Source: Bolinopsis microptera
Lineage: Eukaryota; Ctenophora; Tentaculata; Lobata; Bolinopsidae
DNA length: 64,000 nucleotides
Assembly (NCBI RefSeq): GCF_026151205.1
Contig: NC_087081.1
Location: forward strand, 17,027,058-17,091,057
Direction: 5' to 3'
Under the pieces are notes generated by a model. The model searched no databases and had not been told where the DNA came from. It saw nothing but the letters and a program-made list of their open reading frames with translations. Of this stretch, positions 24,701 through 39,700 are shown one piece after another (positions within the stretch are counted from its first letter, which is position 1; each line of letters opens with the position of its first letter). Made by a program: the position numbers and the translations under genes.

Positions 24701-27700
24701 CGCACATTTGACAGATTGGATGAAATTTTTGCCCACAAACCAAATAGTCAGTTTATTGATAGATGGTTATGAAACCAAATTGGGGTACTGGAAGTCAAAA
24801 ATCTCGAAAAAAAATGGAAAATCATACTGTTCCCATACTCGGTCCCATTTTCAGGTTTTTGGAGGTGAAATTTCCAGGGCCGAATTTTACAGTTTCGCCA
24901 AATTTCTGACCTGCAACCAATTAGTCAGTCAACTATAGTGCCAAATGACACGATTGAAGTGCTGGAAGTTTGATTCGGTCGGAGAAGCTCACAGCAGAAA
25001 ATCTTTAACAAGACGAAAGTTGTATTTTCAAAACTCTGTCCCATTTTCAGATATGACAGTTTTCTCACCGCACATTGACAGATTGGATGAAAATTTGTAC
25101 CCACAACCCAATTAGTCAGTTAATTGGATGGTATGAAAAAAAAAAAAACCCCCAAAAAAAAAAAAAAACAATTGGGGTACTGGAAGTCAAAATCTCGAAA
25201 AAAAAATGGAAAATCAAACTGTCCCATACTCTTGTCCATTTCAGTTTTTGGAGTAAAATTTCCAGGGGTCCGAAATTTTACAGTTCGGCCGAAATTCTGA
25301 CTGCAACCAATTAGTCAGTCAACTATAGATGCCAAAAATGACACGATTGAGGTGCTGGAGGACGTTTGATTGGGTCGGACGAAGCTCACAGCAGAAATCT
25401 TAACAAACGAAACAGTTGTAATTTTCAAAACTTTGGTCCCATTTTCAGATATGAAAATTTTCTCAACGACATTGACAGATTGGATGAAATTTTTGCCACA
25501 CACCATTAGTCAGTTAATGATGATGTATGAAACCAAATTGGGGTACTGGAAGTCAAATCTCGAAAAAAAATTGGAAAAATCATACTGTCCCATACTCTGT
25601 CCCATTTTCAGTTTTTGGACAGTGAAATTTCCGGGCCGAAATTTTACAGTTTCTGCCGAATTTCTGGACTCAACCAATTAAGTCAGGTAACTATTAGATG
25701 CCAAATGACACGATTAAGTGCTGGAAGTTTGAATTCGGGTCGGGGAGAAGCTCACAGCGAATTCTTAACAAACGAAAAGTTTTAAATTTTCAAAACGTTG
25801 TCCCATTTCAGATATGAAAATTTCTAACGCACATTTTGTGACAGACTTGGAGAAATTTTTGCACCACAAACAAGTAGTCAGTTTAATTGGATGTGGTATG
25901 AACCAAATTGGGGTACTGGAAGTCACAATCTCGAAAAAAATTGGAAAATCATATGTCCCTACTCTGTTCCATTTTCGTTTTGGAGCTGAAAGTTTCCAGG
26001 GCGAAATTTTAAGTTTCTGCCGAATTTCTGACCTGCAACCAATTAGTCAGTCAACTATAGATGACAAAATGACACGATGAGGTGCTGGAATGTGGATTCG
26101 GGTCGGAGAAGCTCACCGCAGAAAATCTTAACAAAAACGAAAGTTGTATTTTCACATCTCTGTCCCATTTTCAGATATGAAAATTTCTCACCGCACATTT
26201 GACAGATTGGATGAAATTTTTGCCACAAACCAATTAGTCAGTTAATTGATGATGGTATGAAACCCAATTGGGGTACTGGAAGTCAAAAATCTCGAAAAAA
26301 AATTGAAAATCATCTGTCCCATACTCTGTCCCATTTTCAGTTTTTTCGAGCTGAAATTTCCGGGCCGAAATTTACAGTTGCAAAATTTCTGACCTGCAAA
26401 CGAGCCAATTCGTCAGTCAGCTATAAGATGCCAAATGGACACGATTGAGGTTTGATGGAAGTTGATTCGGGTCGGAGGAAGCTCACAGCAGAAAAATCTT
26501 TACAAACGAAAAGTTGTATTTTCAAAACTCTGTCCCATTTTCAGAATATGAAAAATTTCTGAACGCACATTCCCCATTTTCAGTTTTTGGAGCTGAAATT
26601 TCCAGGGCCGAAATTTTATTGTTTGGCCGAATTTCTGACCTGCAACCAATTAGTCAGTCAACTATAGATGCCAAATGACACGATTGAGGTGTTGGAAGTT
26701 TGATTCGGGTCGGAGGAAGCTCACAGCAGAAATCTTAACAAAACGAAAAGTTGTATTTTCAAAACTCTGTCCCATTTTCAGATATGAAAGTTTCTGAACG
26801 CACATTTGACAGATTGGATGAAATTTTTGCCCACAAACCAATTAGTCAGTTAATTGATGATGGTATGAAACCAAATTGGGGTACTGGAAGTCAAAATCTC
26901 GAAAAAAATTGGAAAATCATACTGTCCCATACTCTGTCCCATTTTCAGTTTTTGGAGCTGAAATTTCCAGGGCCGAAATTTTACAGTTTGGCCGAATTTC
27001 TGACCTGCAACCAATTAGTCAGTCAACTATAGATGCCAAATGACACGATTGAGGTGCTGGAAGTTTGATTCGGGTCGGAGGAAGCTCACAGCAGAAATCT
27101 TAACAAAACGAAAAGTTGTATTTTCAAAACTCTGTCCCATTTTCAGATATGAAAATTTCTGAACGCACATTTGACAGATTGGATGAAATTTTTGCCCACA
27201 AACCAATTAGTCAGTTAATTGATGATGGTATGAAACCAAATTGGGGTACTGGAAGTCAAAATCTCGAAAAAAATTGGAAAATCATACTGTCCCATACTCT
27301 GTCCCATTTTCAGTATTTCGAGCTGAAATTTCCAGGGCCGAAATTTTACAGTTTCGGCCAAATTTCTGACCTGCAACCAATTAGTCAGTCAACTATAGAT
27401 GCCAAATGACACGATTGAGGTGCTTGAAGTTTGATTTGGGTCGGAGGAAGCTCACAGCAGAAATCTTAACAAAACGAAAAGTTGTATTTTCAAAACTCTG
27501 TCCCATTTTCAGATATGAAAGTTTCTGAATGCACATTTGACAGATAGGATGAAATTTTTGCCCACAAACCAATTAGTCAGTTAATTGATGATGGTATGAA
27601 ACCAAATTGGGGTACTGGACGTCAAAATCTCGAAAAAAATTGGAAAATCATACTGTCCCATACTCTGTCCCATTTTCAGTTTTTGGAGCTGAAATTTCCA

Positions 27701-30700
27701 GGGCCGAAATTTTACAGTTTCGGCCAAATTTCTGACCTGCAACCAATTAGTCAGTCAACTATAGATGCCAAATGACACGATTGAGGTGCTTGAAGTTTGA
27801 TTTGGGTCGGAGGAAGCTCACAACAGAAATCTTAACAAAACGAAAAGTTGTATTTTCAAAACTCTGTCCCATTTTCAGATATGAAAGTTTCTGAACGCAC
27901 ATTTGACAGATAGGATGAAATTTTTGCCCACAAACCAATTAGTCAGTTAATTGATGATGGTATGAAACCAAATTGGGGTACTGGACGTCAAAATCTCGAA
28001 AAAAATTGGAAAATCATACTGTCCCATACTCTGTCCCATTTTCAGTTTTTGGAGCTGAAATTTCCAGGGCCGAAATTTTACAGTTTTGACCGATTTTTTT
28101 CACCCGCAACCAATTAGTAAGTCAATTTTATAAGGCATATGACACGATTGAGGTGCTGCACAAATTTGACCAATTAGTCAGTTAATTGACTATGGTATAA
28201 AAGCAATTAGCAATAACCTGCTTGGTGTCCCCAGGTGTATGGGAGTGAGTGGTATAAAAGCAATTAGCAATAACCTGCTTGGTGTCCCCAGTTGTATGGG
28301 AGTGAGTGGTATAAAAGCAATTAGCAATAACCTGCTTGGTGTCCCCAGTTGTATGGGAGTGAGTGGTATAAAAGCAATTAGCAATAACCTGCTTGGTGTC
28401 CCCAGTTGTATGGGAGTGAGTGGTATAAAAGCAATTAGCAATAACCTGCTTGGTGTCCCCAGTTGTATGGGAGTGAGTGGTATAAAAGCAATTAGCAATA
28501 ACCTGCTTGGTGTCCCCAGGTGTATGCGAGTGATTAGTCTGCTGTCGCTCGTATATCGTCCTTAAACAGCCGACTAGAAGACTGTTCTGTGCGTTAACAT
28601 CACTCAGTTCCGGCTGAGATTAAATTAATTAGTTAGTTAATTAAATGTCTAACTGATTTGAAATAAATTATTTGAGCAAGATCTGCTAGTGTGATATTGT
28701 TGATCTCCTCCCCATAACTTGTACCCCCACACATTGTACCCCTCCCCCCACATTGTTACCCCTCACCCCCCCCCCCCACATTGTACCCCCACATTGTACC
28801 CCCACATTGTACCCCCTCCAACATTGTACCCCCCACACATTGTACCTTGAACATCTGAAGAACCTCCAGACTATCCTCGTTAGTCAGACTCTCTATCACA
28901 TTACTCAACTCCTGTACCACCTCATCTGGAGTTAAACCTGGAATTGTTAGTCAGACTCTCTATCACATTACTCAACTCCTGCACCACCTCATCTGGAGTT
29001 AAACCTGGAATTGTTAGTCAGACTCTCTATCACATTACTTAACTCCTGCACCACCTCATCTGGAGTTAAACCTGGAATTGTTAGTCAGACTCTCTATCAC
29101 ATTACTCAACTCCTGCACCACCTCATCTGGAGTTAAACCTGGAATTGTTAGTCAGACTCTCTATCACATTACTCAACTCCTGCACCACCTCATCTGGAGT
29201 TAAACCTGGAATTGTTAGTGAGACTCTCTATCACATTACTCAACTCCTGCACCACCTCATCTGGAGTTAAACCTGGAATTGTTAGTCAGACTCTCTATCA
29301 CATTACTTAACTCCTGCACCACCTCATCTGGAGTTAAACCTGGAATTGTTAGTCAGACTCTCTATCACATTACTCAACTCCTGCACCACCTCATCTGGAG
29401 TTAAACCTGGAATTGTTAGTCAGACTCTCTATCACATTACTCAACTCCTGCACCACCTCATCTGGAGTTAAACCTGGAATTGTTAGTCAGACTCTCTATC
29501 ACATTACTCAACTCCTGCCACCACCTCATCTGGAGTTAAACCTGGAATTGTTAGTCAGACTCTCTATCACATTACTCAACTCCTGCACCACCTCATCTGG
29601 AGTTAAACCTGGAATTGTTAGTCAGACTCTCTATCACATTACTTAACTCCTGCACCACCTCATCTGGAGTTAAACCTGGAATTGTTAGTCAGACTCTCTA
29701 TCACATTACTCAACTCCTGCACCACCTCATCTGGAGTTAAACCTGGAATTGTTAGTCAGACTCTCTATCACATTACTCAACTCCTGCACCACCTCATCTG
29801 GAGTTAAACCTGGAATTGTTAGTCAGACTCTCTATCACATTACTCAACTCCTGCACCACCTCATCTGGAGTTAAACCTGGAATTGTTAGTCAGACTCTCT
29901 ATCACATTACTCAACTCCTGCACCACCTCATCTGGAGTTAAACCTGGAATTGTTAGTCAGACTCTCTATCACATTACTCAACTCCTGCACCACCTCATCT
30001 GGAGTTAAACCTGGAATTGTTAGTCAGACTCTCTATCACATTACTTAACTCCTGCACCACCTCATCTGGAGTTAAACCTGGAATTGTTAGTCAGACTCTC
30101 TATCACATTACTCAACTCCTGTACCACCTCATCTGGAGTTAAACCTGGAATTGTTAGTCAGACTCTCTATCACATTACTCAACTCCTGCACCACCTCATC
30201 TGGAGTTAAACCTGGAATTGTTAGTGAGACTCTCTATCACATTACTTAACTCCTGCACCACCTCATCTGGAGTTAAACCTGGGATTGTTAGTCAGACTCT
30301 CTATCACATTACTCAACTCCTGCACCACCTCATCTGGAGTTAAACCTGGAATTGTTAGTGAGACTCTCTATCACATTACTTAACTCCTGCACCACCTCAT
30401 CTGGAGTTAAACCTGGAATTGTTAGTCAGACTCTCTATCACATTACTTAACTCCTGCACCACCTCATCTGGAGTTAAACCTGGAATTGTTAGTCAGACTC
30501 TCTATCACATTACTCAACTCCTGCACCACCTCATCTGGAGTTAAACCTGGAATTGTTAGTCAGACTCTCTATCACATTACTTAACTCCTGCACCACCTCA
30601 TCTGGAGTTAAACCTGGAATTGTTAGTCAGACTCTCTATCACATTACTTAACTCCTGCACCACCTCATCTGGAGTTAAACCTGGAATTGTTAGTCAGACT

Positions 30701-33700
30701 CTCTATCACATTACTTAACTCCTGCACCACCTCATCTGGAGTTAAACCTGGAATTGTTAGTCAGACTCTCTATCACATTACTCAACTCCTGCACCACCTC
30801 ATCTGGAGTTAAACCTGGAATTGTTAGTCAGACTCTCTATCACATTACTTAACTCCTGCACCACCTCATCTGGAGTTAAAACCTGGAATTGTTAGTCAGA
30901 CTCTCTATCACATTACTCAACTCCTGCACCACCTCATCTGGAGTTAAACCTGGAATTGTTAGTCAGACTCTCTATCACATTACTCAACTCCTGCACCACC
31001 TCATCTGGAGTTAAACCTGGAATTGGTGAGTCAGACTCTCTATCACATTACTCAACTCCTGCAACCACCTCATCTGGAGTTAAACCTGGAATTGTTAGTC
31101 AGACTCTATCAAAATTACTCAACCCTGCCCCAACCCTTATCTGGATTTAAACCCCTGGAATTGTTTGGGGGAGACTCTCTAACTTTAAATTTAAAACCCT
31201 GCACCACCTAAATCTGGATTTAAAAACCCGGGAAATTTTAGTTCAGCCCTTCTATCACTTTACTCAACCCTGTACCACCTCTTCGGTGATTTAAACCTGG
31301 AATTTTTTGTCGAACTTTTCCAAAAAATTAAACCCCTCCTGCACCACCTATCTGGGGGGGGGTTTAAACCCTGGAATTGTTAGTCAGACTCTCTATACTT
31401 TACCAACCCCCTGCACCCCCTCATCGGGGGGAAACCGGGGAAAGGGGGTTAGTGAGACTCTCAAATCATTTTTCTTAAACTCCGGGTACCCCCCCTAAAT
31501 TGGTTTTTAAAACCCGGGAACGTTGGGCAAAACCCTTTAAATTTTTACCAAAGGGGGCACAACCTCATCGGGAATTTTTTAAACCTGGAATTGTTAGGGG
31601 GGGAACCTCAAAATTCAAAATTTTTTTCAACCCCTCTCCAACCCCTCTTTCTGGATTAAAATGGAATTGTTAGGGACCCCTCTACCCAACTTTTAATAAA
31701 ACCCTTTAACAAAATAAGGGGATTTAAACCTGGGGGGGGTTAGTCGGGGGTACTTCTATTTACTCAACCCCTTTGAAAAAAAAAATTGCGGGGTTTAAAG
31801 GAAGGGGTTGGGAAAAACCTTAACTTTTTCAACCCTGCCCCACCTATCTGGTTTAAACCGGGGAGGGGTTAGTCAGACTCTCTTTTCGTATTACTCAACT
31901 CCTGCCCACCTCATCTGGATTTAAAACCCTTTGGAATTTTTAGTCAGCCCTCTATCACATTTTTTAACCTCCTCACCCCTAATTGGAGTTAAACCGGGAA
32001 AAGGTTAGTAAGACTCCTTTAAATTACTTAACTCCTGCACCCCCCTCATCTGGATTTAAAAACCGGGAATTGTTGTGAGACTCTCTATCAAAAATCAACT
32101 CCGACCTCCTCATGGATTTAAAACCCGGAAATTTGGTTATTGAGACTCTTTTACCCACATTACCCCCAACCCTCCTTTGGCCCCCACCTAAAGGGGGGGA
32201 TTTAAAAACCTGGAATTGTTAGCGCCTCTATCCTTTTTCTCAACTCCTGCACCCCCTAATCGGGGAGTTAAACCGGGAAATGTTAGCCCTAACCCCTCTA
32301 TCACTTTACTAAAACTCCTGCACCACCCTCATCGGGAGTTAAACCGGGCATTGTTAGTCAGATTTCTCATCAAATTACTCAACCCCTTTTACCCCCCTCA
32401 TCGGGATTAAACCGGGAATTTTAGTCAGACTCTCATCACTTTACTCAACTCCGCACCCCCCAAATAGGAAGTTAAACCGGGAATTTTTGTGAGACTCTCT
32501 ATCACTTTACTAAAACCCCTGTACCACCCTCATTGGGGTTAAACCTGGAATTTTTTAGCCAAAACCCCAAAAAAATTTATTTAACTCCTCCCACCCCCCC
32601 TCATCTGGGGGTTAAACCTGGAATTGTTGTCAATTCAAATCACATTCCCAAATTCCTGCACCCCCTTTTTTTGGGAGTTAAACCTGGAATTGTTAGTCGA
32701 CTTTTCAATCACATTACTAACTCCTGCCCACCTCATCTGGAGAAAAAACCCGGGAAATTTGTTAGTCAGACTCCCCCCCCCCTTTATCACTTTAAACCAA
32801 CCCCTGCCCCACCCATCTGGAGTTAAACCGGGAAATTTTGTTAGTCGACTCTTATCACATTCCCCCAACTCCTGCACCCCCCTTTTCGGGAAAGTTAAAC
32901 CTGGAATTTTTAGTCAGACTTCTATAAACATTACTAAACCCTTCCTGCACCCCCCCTCACTGCTTTTTAAAAACCTGGAATTGGTTAGTGAGACTCTCTA
33001 TCACATTACTCAACTCCTGCACCACCTCATCTGCAGTTAAACCTGGAATTGTTAGTGAGACTCTCTATCACATTACTCAACTCCTGCACCACCTCATCTG
33101 GAGTTAAACCCTGGAATTGTTAGTCAGACTCTCTATCACATTACTCAACTCCTGTACCACCTCATCTGGAGAGTTAAAACCTGGAATTGTTAGTCAGACT
33201 CTCTATCACATTTACTCAACTCCTGCACCACCTCATCTGGAGTTAAACCTGGAATTGTTAGTCAGACTCTCTATCACATTACTTAACTCCTGCACCACCT
33301 CATCTGGAGTTAAACCTGGAATTGTTAGTGAGACTCTCTATCACATTACTCAACTCCTGCACCACCTCATCTGGAGTTAAACCTGGAATTGTTAGTGAGA
33401 CTCTCTATCACATTACTCAACTCCTGCACCACCTCATCTGGAGTTAAACCTGGAATTGTTAGTGAGACTCTCTATCACATTACTCAACTCCTGCACCACC
33501 TCATCTGGAGTTAAACCTGGAATTGTTAGTGAGACTCTCTATCACATTACTCAACTCCTGCACCACCTCATCTGGAGTTAAACCTGGAATTGTTAGTCAG
33601 ACTCTCTATCACATTACTCAACTCCTGCACCACCTCATCTGGAGTTAAACCTGGAATTGTTAGTGAGACTCTCTATCACATTACTCAACTCCTGCACCAC

Positions 33701-36700
33701 CTCATCTGGAGTTAAACCTGGAATTTCTACAATTAACCGGTTAATTGGTTCCTACAAGTGAGGAAACTGGTGAAATGATCAATATTCTAATATCTAATAG
33801 AAACAACCTATCCAAATAAAACACGACAAGCCATTTCTACAGATTATGATGACATTATAAGATGAGATGTTTAATGTATAATGTATAATGTATAATGGAT
33901 AATGTATAATGTATAATGTATAATGTATAATGTATAATATGAGATGTATAATACAGACCGACGAGTCTGCCACATATAGTGTTGAAGAGGACGATGGGGC
34001 AGCTCTTGCAGAGACCCTTATTGCTCAGGTCACTGTCTGACTCCTTCAGCTGATTGTACGCGTTCAAACACATCTTATGTATTGAATGTAGAATAGTTAC
34101 TCCCTGAAGGTTTTAATTAACATGGCTTGTGGCGGAGGGGAGGGGGGGTCGTAACTACAACACGCCTGGCTGTGTTAATTAACATGACTTGGGGCGGAGG
34201 GGAGGAGGGAGTCGTAACTACAACACGCCTGGCTGTGTTAATTAACATGACTTGGGGCGGAGGGGAGGAGGGAGTCGTAACTACAACACGCCTGGCTGTG
34301 TTAATTAACATGACTTGGGGCGGAGGGGAGGAGGGAGTCGTAACTACAACACGCCTGGCTGTGTTTTCTTTCCTGAAGCTCGATTCAAGCAAGCCCTACG
34401 AGTCCCCAATGCGATCAGAATGATCCCCTTGAATACGATCTGAATACAGATTACTGCTCTCGGGTTACTATGAGGTGGGACATCAGATATCTTATTAGTC
34501 GCCTACCTACCTAGTCGCCAAAACAAACTCACCATATCAGACGACACCGCCTCGAACACGTGAACACATATGCGAGCGTAGTCCCCACACACTTCACGGC
34601 AAGTCCAGCCGATATAACAGCTGTCCCCAGATCCCTGCAGGGGTAATACATATTATTATTATTTCAGAGTTTCCTTTGTAATTATTCTACTTTTAGTTGT
34701 CTACTGTTCCGTCGGTAAGTTTACAATTCTTCTACATGTTCATGTAGTGGAGACAAGGCAGGGGGGGGGGAGACAAGGCAGGGGGGGAGACTAGTAGTGG
34801 AGACAAGTCAGGTGGGAGACAAGGCAGGGGGGCCTAGTAGTGGAGACAAGGCAGGGGGGTGTAGTGGAGACAAGGCAGGGGGGTGTAGTGGATACAAGGC
34901 AGGGGGATGTAGTGGAGACAAGGCAGGGGGATGTAGTGGAGACAAGGCAGGGGGGGGGTGTAGTGGAGACAAGGCAGGGGGGGGGGGTGTAGTGGAGACA
35001 AGGCAGGGGGTGTAGTGGAGACAAGGCAGGGGGATGTAGTGGAGACAAGGCAGGGAGGTGTAGTGGAGACAAGGCAGGGGGGGGGGGTGAAGTGGAGACA
35101 AGGCAGGGGGTGTAGTGGAGACAAGGCAGGGGGGGGGTGTAGTGGAGACAAGTCAGGGGGGAGACAAGGCAGGGGGGGTGTAGTGGAGACAAGGCAGGGG
35201 GTGTAGTGGAGACAAGGCAGGGTACGTACGTTTTGGTACGTTTTGGTGAGTTTGGCAGGGCGTGCTCAGGACAACTGCATCGAGTGCGTCCTCCTCCAGC
35301 TCAGCATTGAGTTATCGTTTGTCGGAGTGTATCCCGGAACCGGTGGTGTGTCTGGGTACTGTTCCATAAATCTGCCTAGACCAACTTTGAAACTGTCTAG
35401 CAATGTGATACTCCGGAGCTCCGATGGGAGCACGTTGAAGAGCTGAGCTGCTCTAACTCTAAAGCTGTTGTCGTAATCTGTTCTTACCGACAACTGTGCG
35501 TTTTTGTTCATGGCTGGGATCTCTGCCTTAATACCATGCCTTTGATGAGACTTGAACTCGAAGCCCGTATCGTTCGGAGCATGTTCATTAAGAATTTTCC
35601 ATACATGAATAATAGAATAACGCTCTCTCCGCCTCTGAAGGGACATCAACTTAAGCTTCTTCAGCCTGTCCCAGTACTGGAGATCACGGCAGCCAGATAT
35701 CTTTCTAGTAAAGGATCTCTGTACAGTCTCCAGCTTTTGTATCTCTGTGACTTTTGTAGGGTTCCAGACTGGACAGCAGTACTCTAGCTTGGAGCGAACC
35801 ATGCTTTTGTATAAAGTCAGCATGACTACTTGTGACCGGTCTCTAAAGGCACTCAATGTCCAAGCCGCCATTTTTCTAGCTCCTTGAACTGTCTTCTCAA
35901 TGTGAGGACCCCATGACCTACTGCTGCTAACATACACTCCAAGGTCTCTGACAGTTTCCTGTGGTGATATTGCGTGTCCTTTTGGTGTAGTATACTCAAC
36001 AGTCTCTGGGTAGAACGGGAGCTCTCTTAGAGCTTTTGATCCATTCAGGGGGTAGTTTACAACCTCAAACTTCTGTTCGTGTAGCTCCATGTTGTTAACA
36101 CGTGACCACTCGATAACTATGTTGAGATCATCTTGCAGTAACTCCACACTACTCATTCCTCGGATAGCCCCAATCAGCTTTGTGTCGTCTGCAAAGCTGA
36201 ATCCGTTACTATAGCTAATGCTGTTCAACAGATCGTTGATGTACAGGATAAATAGGATCGGTCCTAGGACTGTCCCTTGTGGCACCCCACTTGCCACTGG
36301 CTGGAAGGATGATTTGCGACCTTCCACAACGACTGTTTGTTTTCTGTTTAGCAAAAACTCTTTGATCCACCTTAAAGCCTGACCACCAATTCCGTATCGA
36401 CCAAGCTTGGCTAGCAGCACTGCATGGTCGACCTTGTCAAAAGCTTTGGCAAAGTCGAGGTAAATCACATCAACTTCTTCATCATTGTTGAGTGATTTGT
36501 AGATCTGTTCGATGTGACTGAGAAGCTGCGTCATGCAACTCCTCTTTTTTCTGAACCCATGCTGGTTCGTATTGATCATCATGTTCTCTTCCAAATGACG
36601 AACCAGGTTTTTCCTGATTACACGCTCAAATGTCTTTATGATGTGCGAGGTTAAAGACACTGGTCTATAGTTTGCTGGGTCCGTTCTGTCCCCCTTCTTA

Positions 36701-39700
36701 TAGATAGGGGTGATATATTGGGTCTTTAATTCCGCTGGTATATACCCACTGCTGAACGATTCCTGCCAGAGGAGTGTTAGCGGGTCTGCAAGTTGTTCTT
36801 TGCAGGCTGTGAGTATCCTAGCAGGAATCTCTCCGTCAGGTGCGGCCGAATAGGGATCCAGTTCTCCTAATGCTTCAATGATATCTTTTCTTGTGAAGCT
36901 TAGCTCGTTGAATCCGGAATCCAGTCCCTGAGGTAATCCTTGGCTCTTCATACATTCATCAATATCGGCACTCATAGGGTTACTAAATACCTTCTGGTAC
37001 TGCTTCTGAAGTAACTCTGCCTTGATACTGGGGTCGTCCACTAATGCCCCAGTCTCATCTCTCAACACCGGGATCGTAGATCTGGTCTTCTGGAGACGCT
37101 TGGCATACGAAAAGAAGTATTTGGGGTTCTTCTTTATTGCATCGACTGCCCGGAGTTCCTTTTTGTTCAGTTTCTCAAGGGTCCCTTCCTGTATGGAGTA
37201 ACACAGCAGTGAAACCTCCGTTTTCAGTTTAGGGATTAAACTCGAGCTAGGATTCATTTCCTGTAATGCACGTATCCTAGCATTCATCTTCCTTCGTCTT
37301 CTTTTCATGACATAAACGTGCTTATTCCCTCTTCTCTTTCTTGAGGTAATCTCCGCTGCACTCTCTTTCTTTGGGGAGAACTCCAAGGTAATCTGGAGCA
37401 CTGTTAGCTTGAACAATTCCAGAAAAGCGTTCAAGTCCTCGTCACAGAGTTCCCAGAGCTTCAGCCAGTCGACTTTCTGAAAGCAATCACTGATTGCCAC
37501 AAAATCGGCTTTGTGATAGTCAACTGCCCTGAAAGAGTTTGGGTCGATCTTGCTGGTTTCGTTCTTCTTTCTTCCAGTCATATTAAAACCAAGCTGAATT
37601 TCGACCAAGCTGTGGTCTGATAAAGATGTGGGGTTCACCTTTACTTCTGCGACATACCTAGGAACATTTGTAAGTACAAGATCCAGGGTGCTACCTTCTC
37701 TTGTTGACTGGTTTACGACCTGTGTTAGAAAGTTACGGTCTATAAACTCTATAAAATCATAACACCTGGCTTCACTTCTTAAGCCTCCATGTTCCCAGTC
37801 TATCTCTGGATAGTTGAAATCTCCAACAACGTATATGTCTGGCACCGTTGTATTTTCTGAGATCGCGTCTATTTTGGCTTGCAGTCTGTCTAGTAAGTTC
37901 TTCCAGCCTGAAGTATCTGCTCCAGGGGGCCTGTAGACAGTAGCAAAAAGGGTGTTGCATGACTTAACATAGCACATGACCATGTTATTGCTTCTATCCT
38001 CGTAGTGATCGGATTCTGTTACCACTAGCTGGTCATGAACATAGAGGAGGCAACCTCCTCCTACTCTCTCTGGTCTATCAGATCTGAACGATTGATAGTC
38101 TTTTATCTGCACCTGAGCGTCAGAGATGTAACTCTTTAGCCATGACTCGGTTATGGCTATGAATGGTGGGGGGCAGCTACTTCCTTCGATGATGGTTTCC
38201 TGGATGTAGGGTAGTTTCCATCTAGAGCTGCTAGTAGCTGCCGGAGATACGCTCTGTCCATTTAAGAGGACAATGGTGGAAAGTTCTGGCTGAACCACTG
38301 TGGTGCCATCATGTACGGGTATGGGATGGGCGGGTGCAGTCCCGGAACAGCTCGAGTTGCGGGGTGGCATGGTAGCTCCGTGGGGTTCAGTTGCTGGGGA
38401 ATCGGTTGGCGTTGGACCTCTTTCCCCCTCCCGATGATAATCTCGTTTCTCAGGCCATCGATTTGTTCCTGAAAACCAGCCTTCATGTTCTCGATGAGCT
38501 TCAATAAAAAAGACTCATCTTGGGCAGTCTTCTTCTCTTGGTTTTCTACTCGTGGCTTGTTGATGGTTGGGGGATACGTAGTGTATCCTGACGAAGCAAT
38601 GCTGAATTTGGGAAGCGCATTTCGTCTGTAGGGCTCAGTAGTATTTTCTACTCGTCTGTAAGTCTCTCGTTCTTCTTCTTTTCCGTGGCCAGGACCGTTG
38701 CGGGTAAACACCAGGTGTTGAAAGGTACATTGGTCGTCTTCACATCTGATGTTTTTGATGGAAAACTTGCATATTCTGGGATGCCAGTATAGGCACTTTT
38801 TACCTTTCTTGCACCCATTCTGATGCTTGGCCCCAAAGTCGCAAAACTTGTAACATCTCTTAGGGTGGCTCCTCTCACAGGTTTTGCCGTCTACAAGTAC
38901 TTTGCCAGTTCGTCCATGTGGGCATGCCCTTTTCTTGAAGAGCTCACAGATTTGTTCTTTCTTGTGCCCTGAGGTATTGGGATTCCTCTCCCTCGTCTCC
39001 CTTGTCTCATCACGACCTCTTCGTGGGCTTATCCTCTCTGATGACTCTGCTTTTTCTTCTTCACTTTCAATCTCATGGTCACTTTTACCTGTATTTTCCT
39101 CTGACTCTGTAATAGTGTCCAGTTTGTCGACACTAGCACTAAGTGCTTGTTTCGGAATCAGTTTCAGTGAGCCTTGTTTTGGAGGGTTTGATGAAAGCAG
39201 CATATCCTCCAATTCATTCTTTTCCAGACACACGTGGCACATCCAGACAAATCCTTTTGGATTTGTTTCACTCATACTCGTTGCCTTTTTCTTCAGCTCC
39301 TCACAGTCGTGACTTCCCAATAGGCACAATCTGCAGGTGAAAAGAGGCGTGGATTCCAGTGTGTTCTGGTACACTGACTTGCAGTCACTGCATTCAGCTT
39401 CAAATAGTGACTCTATCTTCAGGATTATTCTGTCAGTCAGGATATCCTGGTTTCGATAAAGCTTTTCCTTGCCATCCTCTGACCTGGCTTTGAGTCCAAC
39501 TAATTTTGCACAAGCCTCTAGCTGCTGGGCATTGCACTTCTTGACGTTAGTTTTATTTTCACCATAAGGCAGTGAAGGACTATAGCTCGCAAGGGCTTTC
39601 TTGGCATGCTCATCAGCTATGTTTGCAAGACCTCCAAGCACAACTTTCTGATTCTCTAGTATCGCTGGCATTTTCAAAGAGCAGTACCCAGACACGATGT

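Noticed and set aside
13531-27409. Dozens of 60-150-codon ORFs
   Set aside because: All lie in the 366-bp satellite, in shifting frames caused by indels; no conserved protein.
34791-35206. Proline- and glycine-rich ORFs
   Set aside because: Created by the 22-23-bp G-rich minisatellite; no start context or domain.
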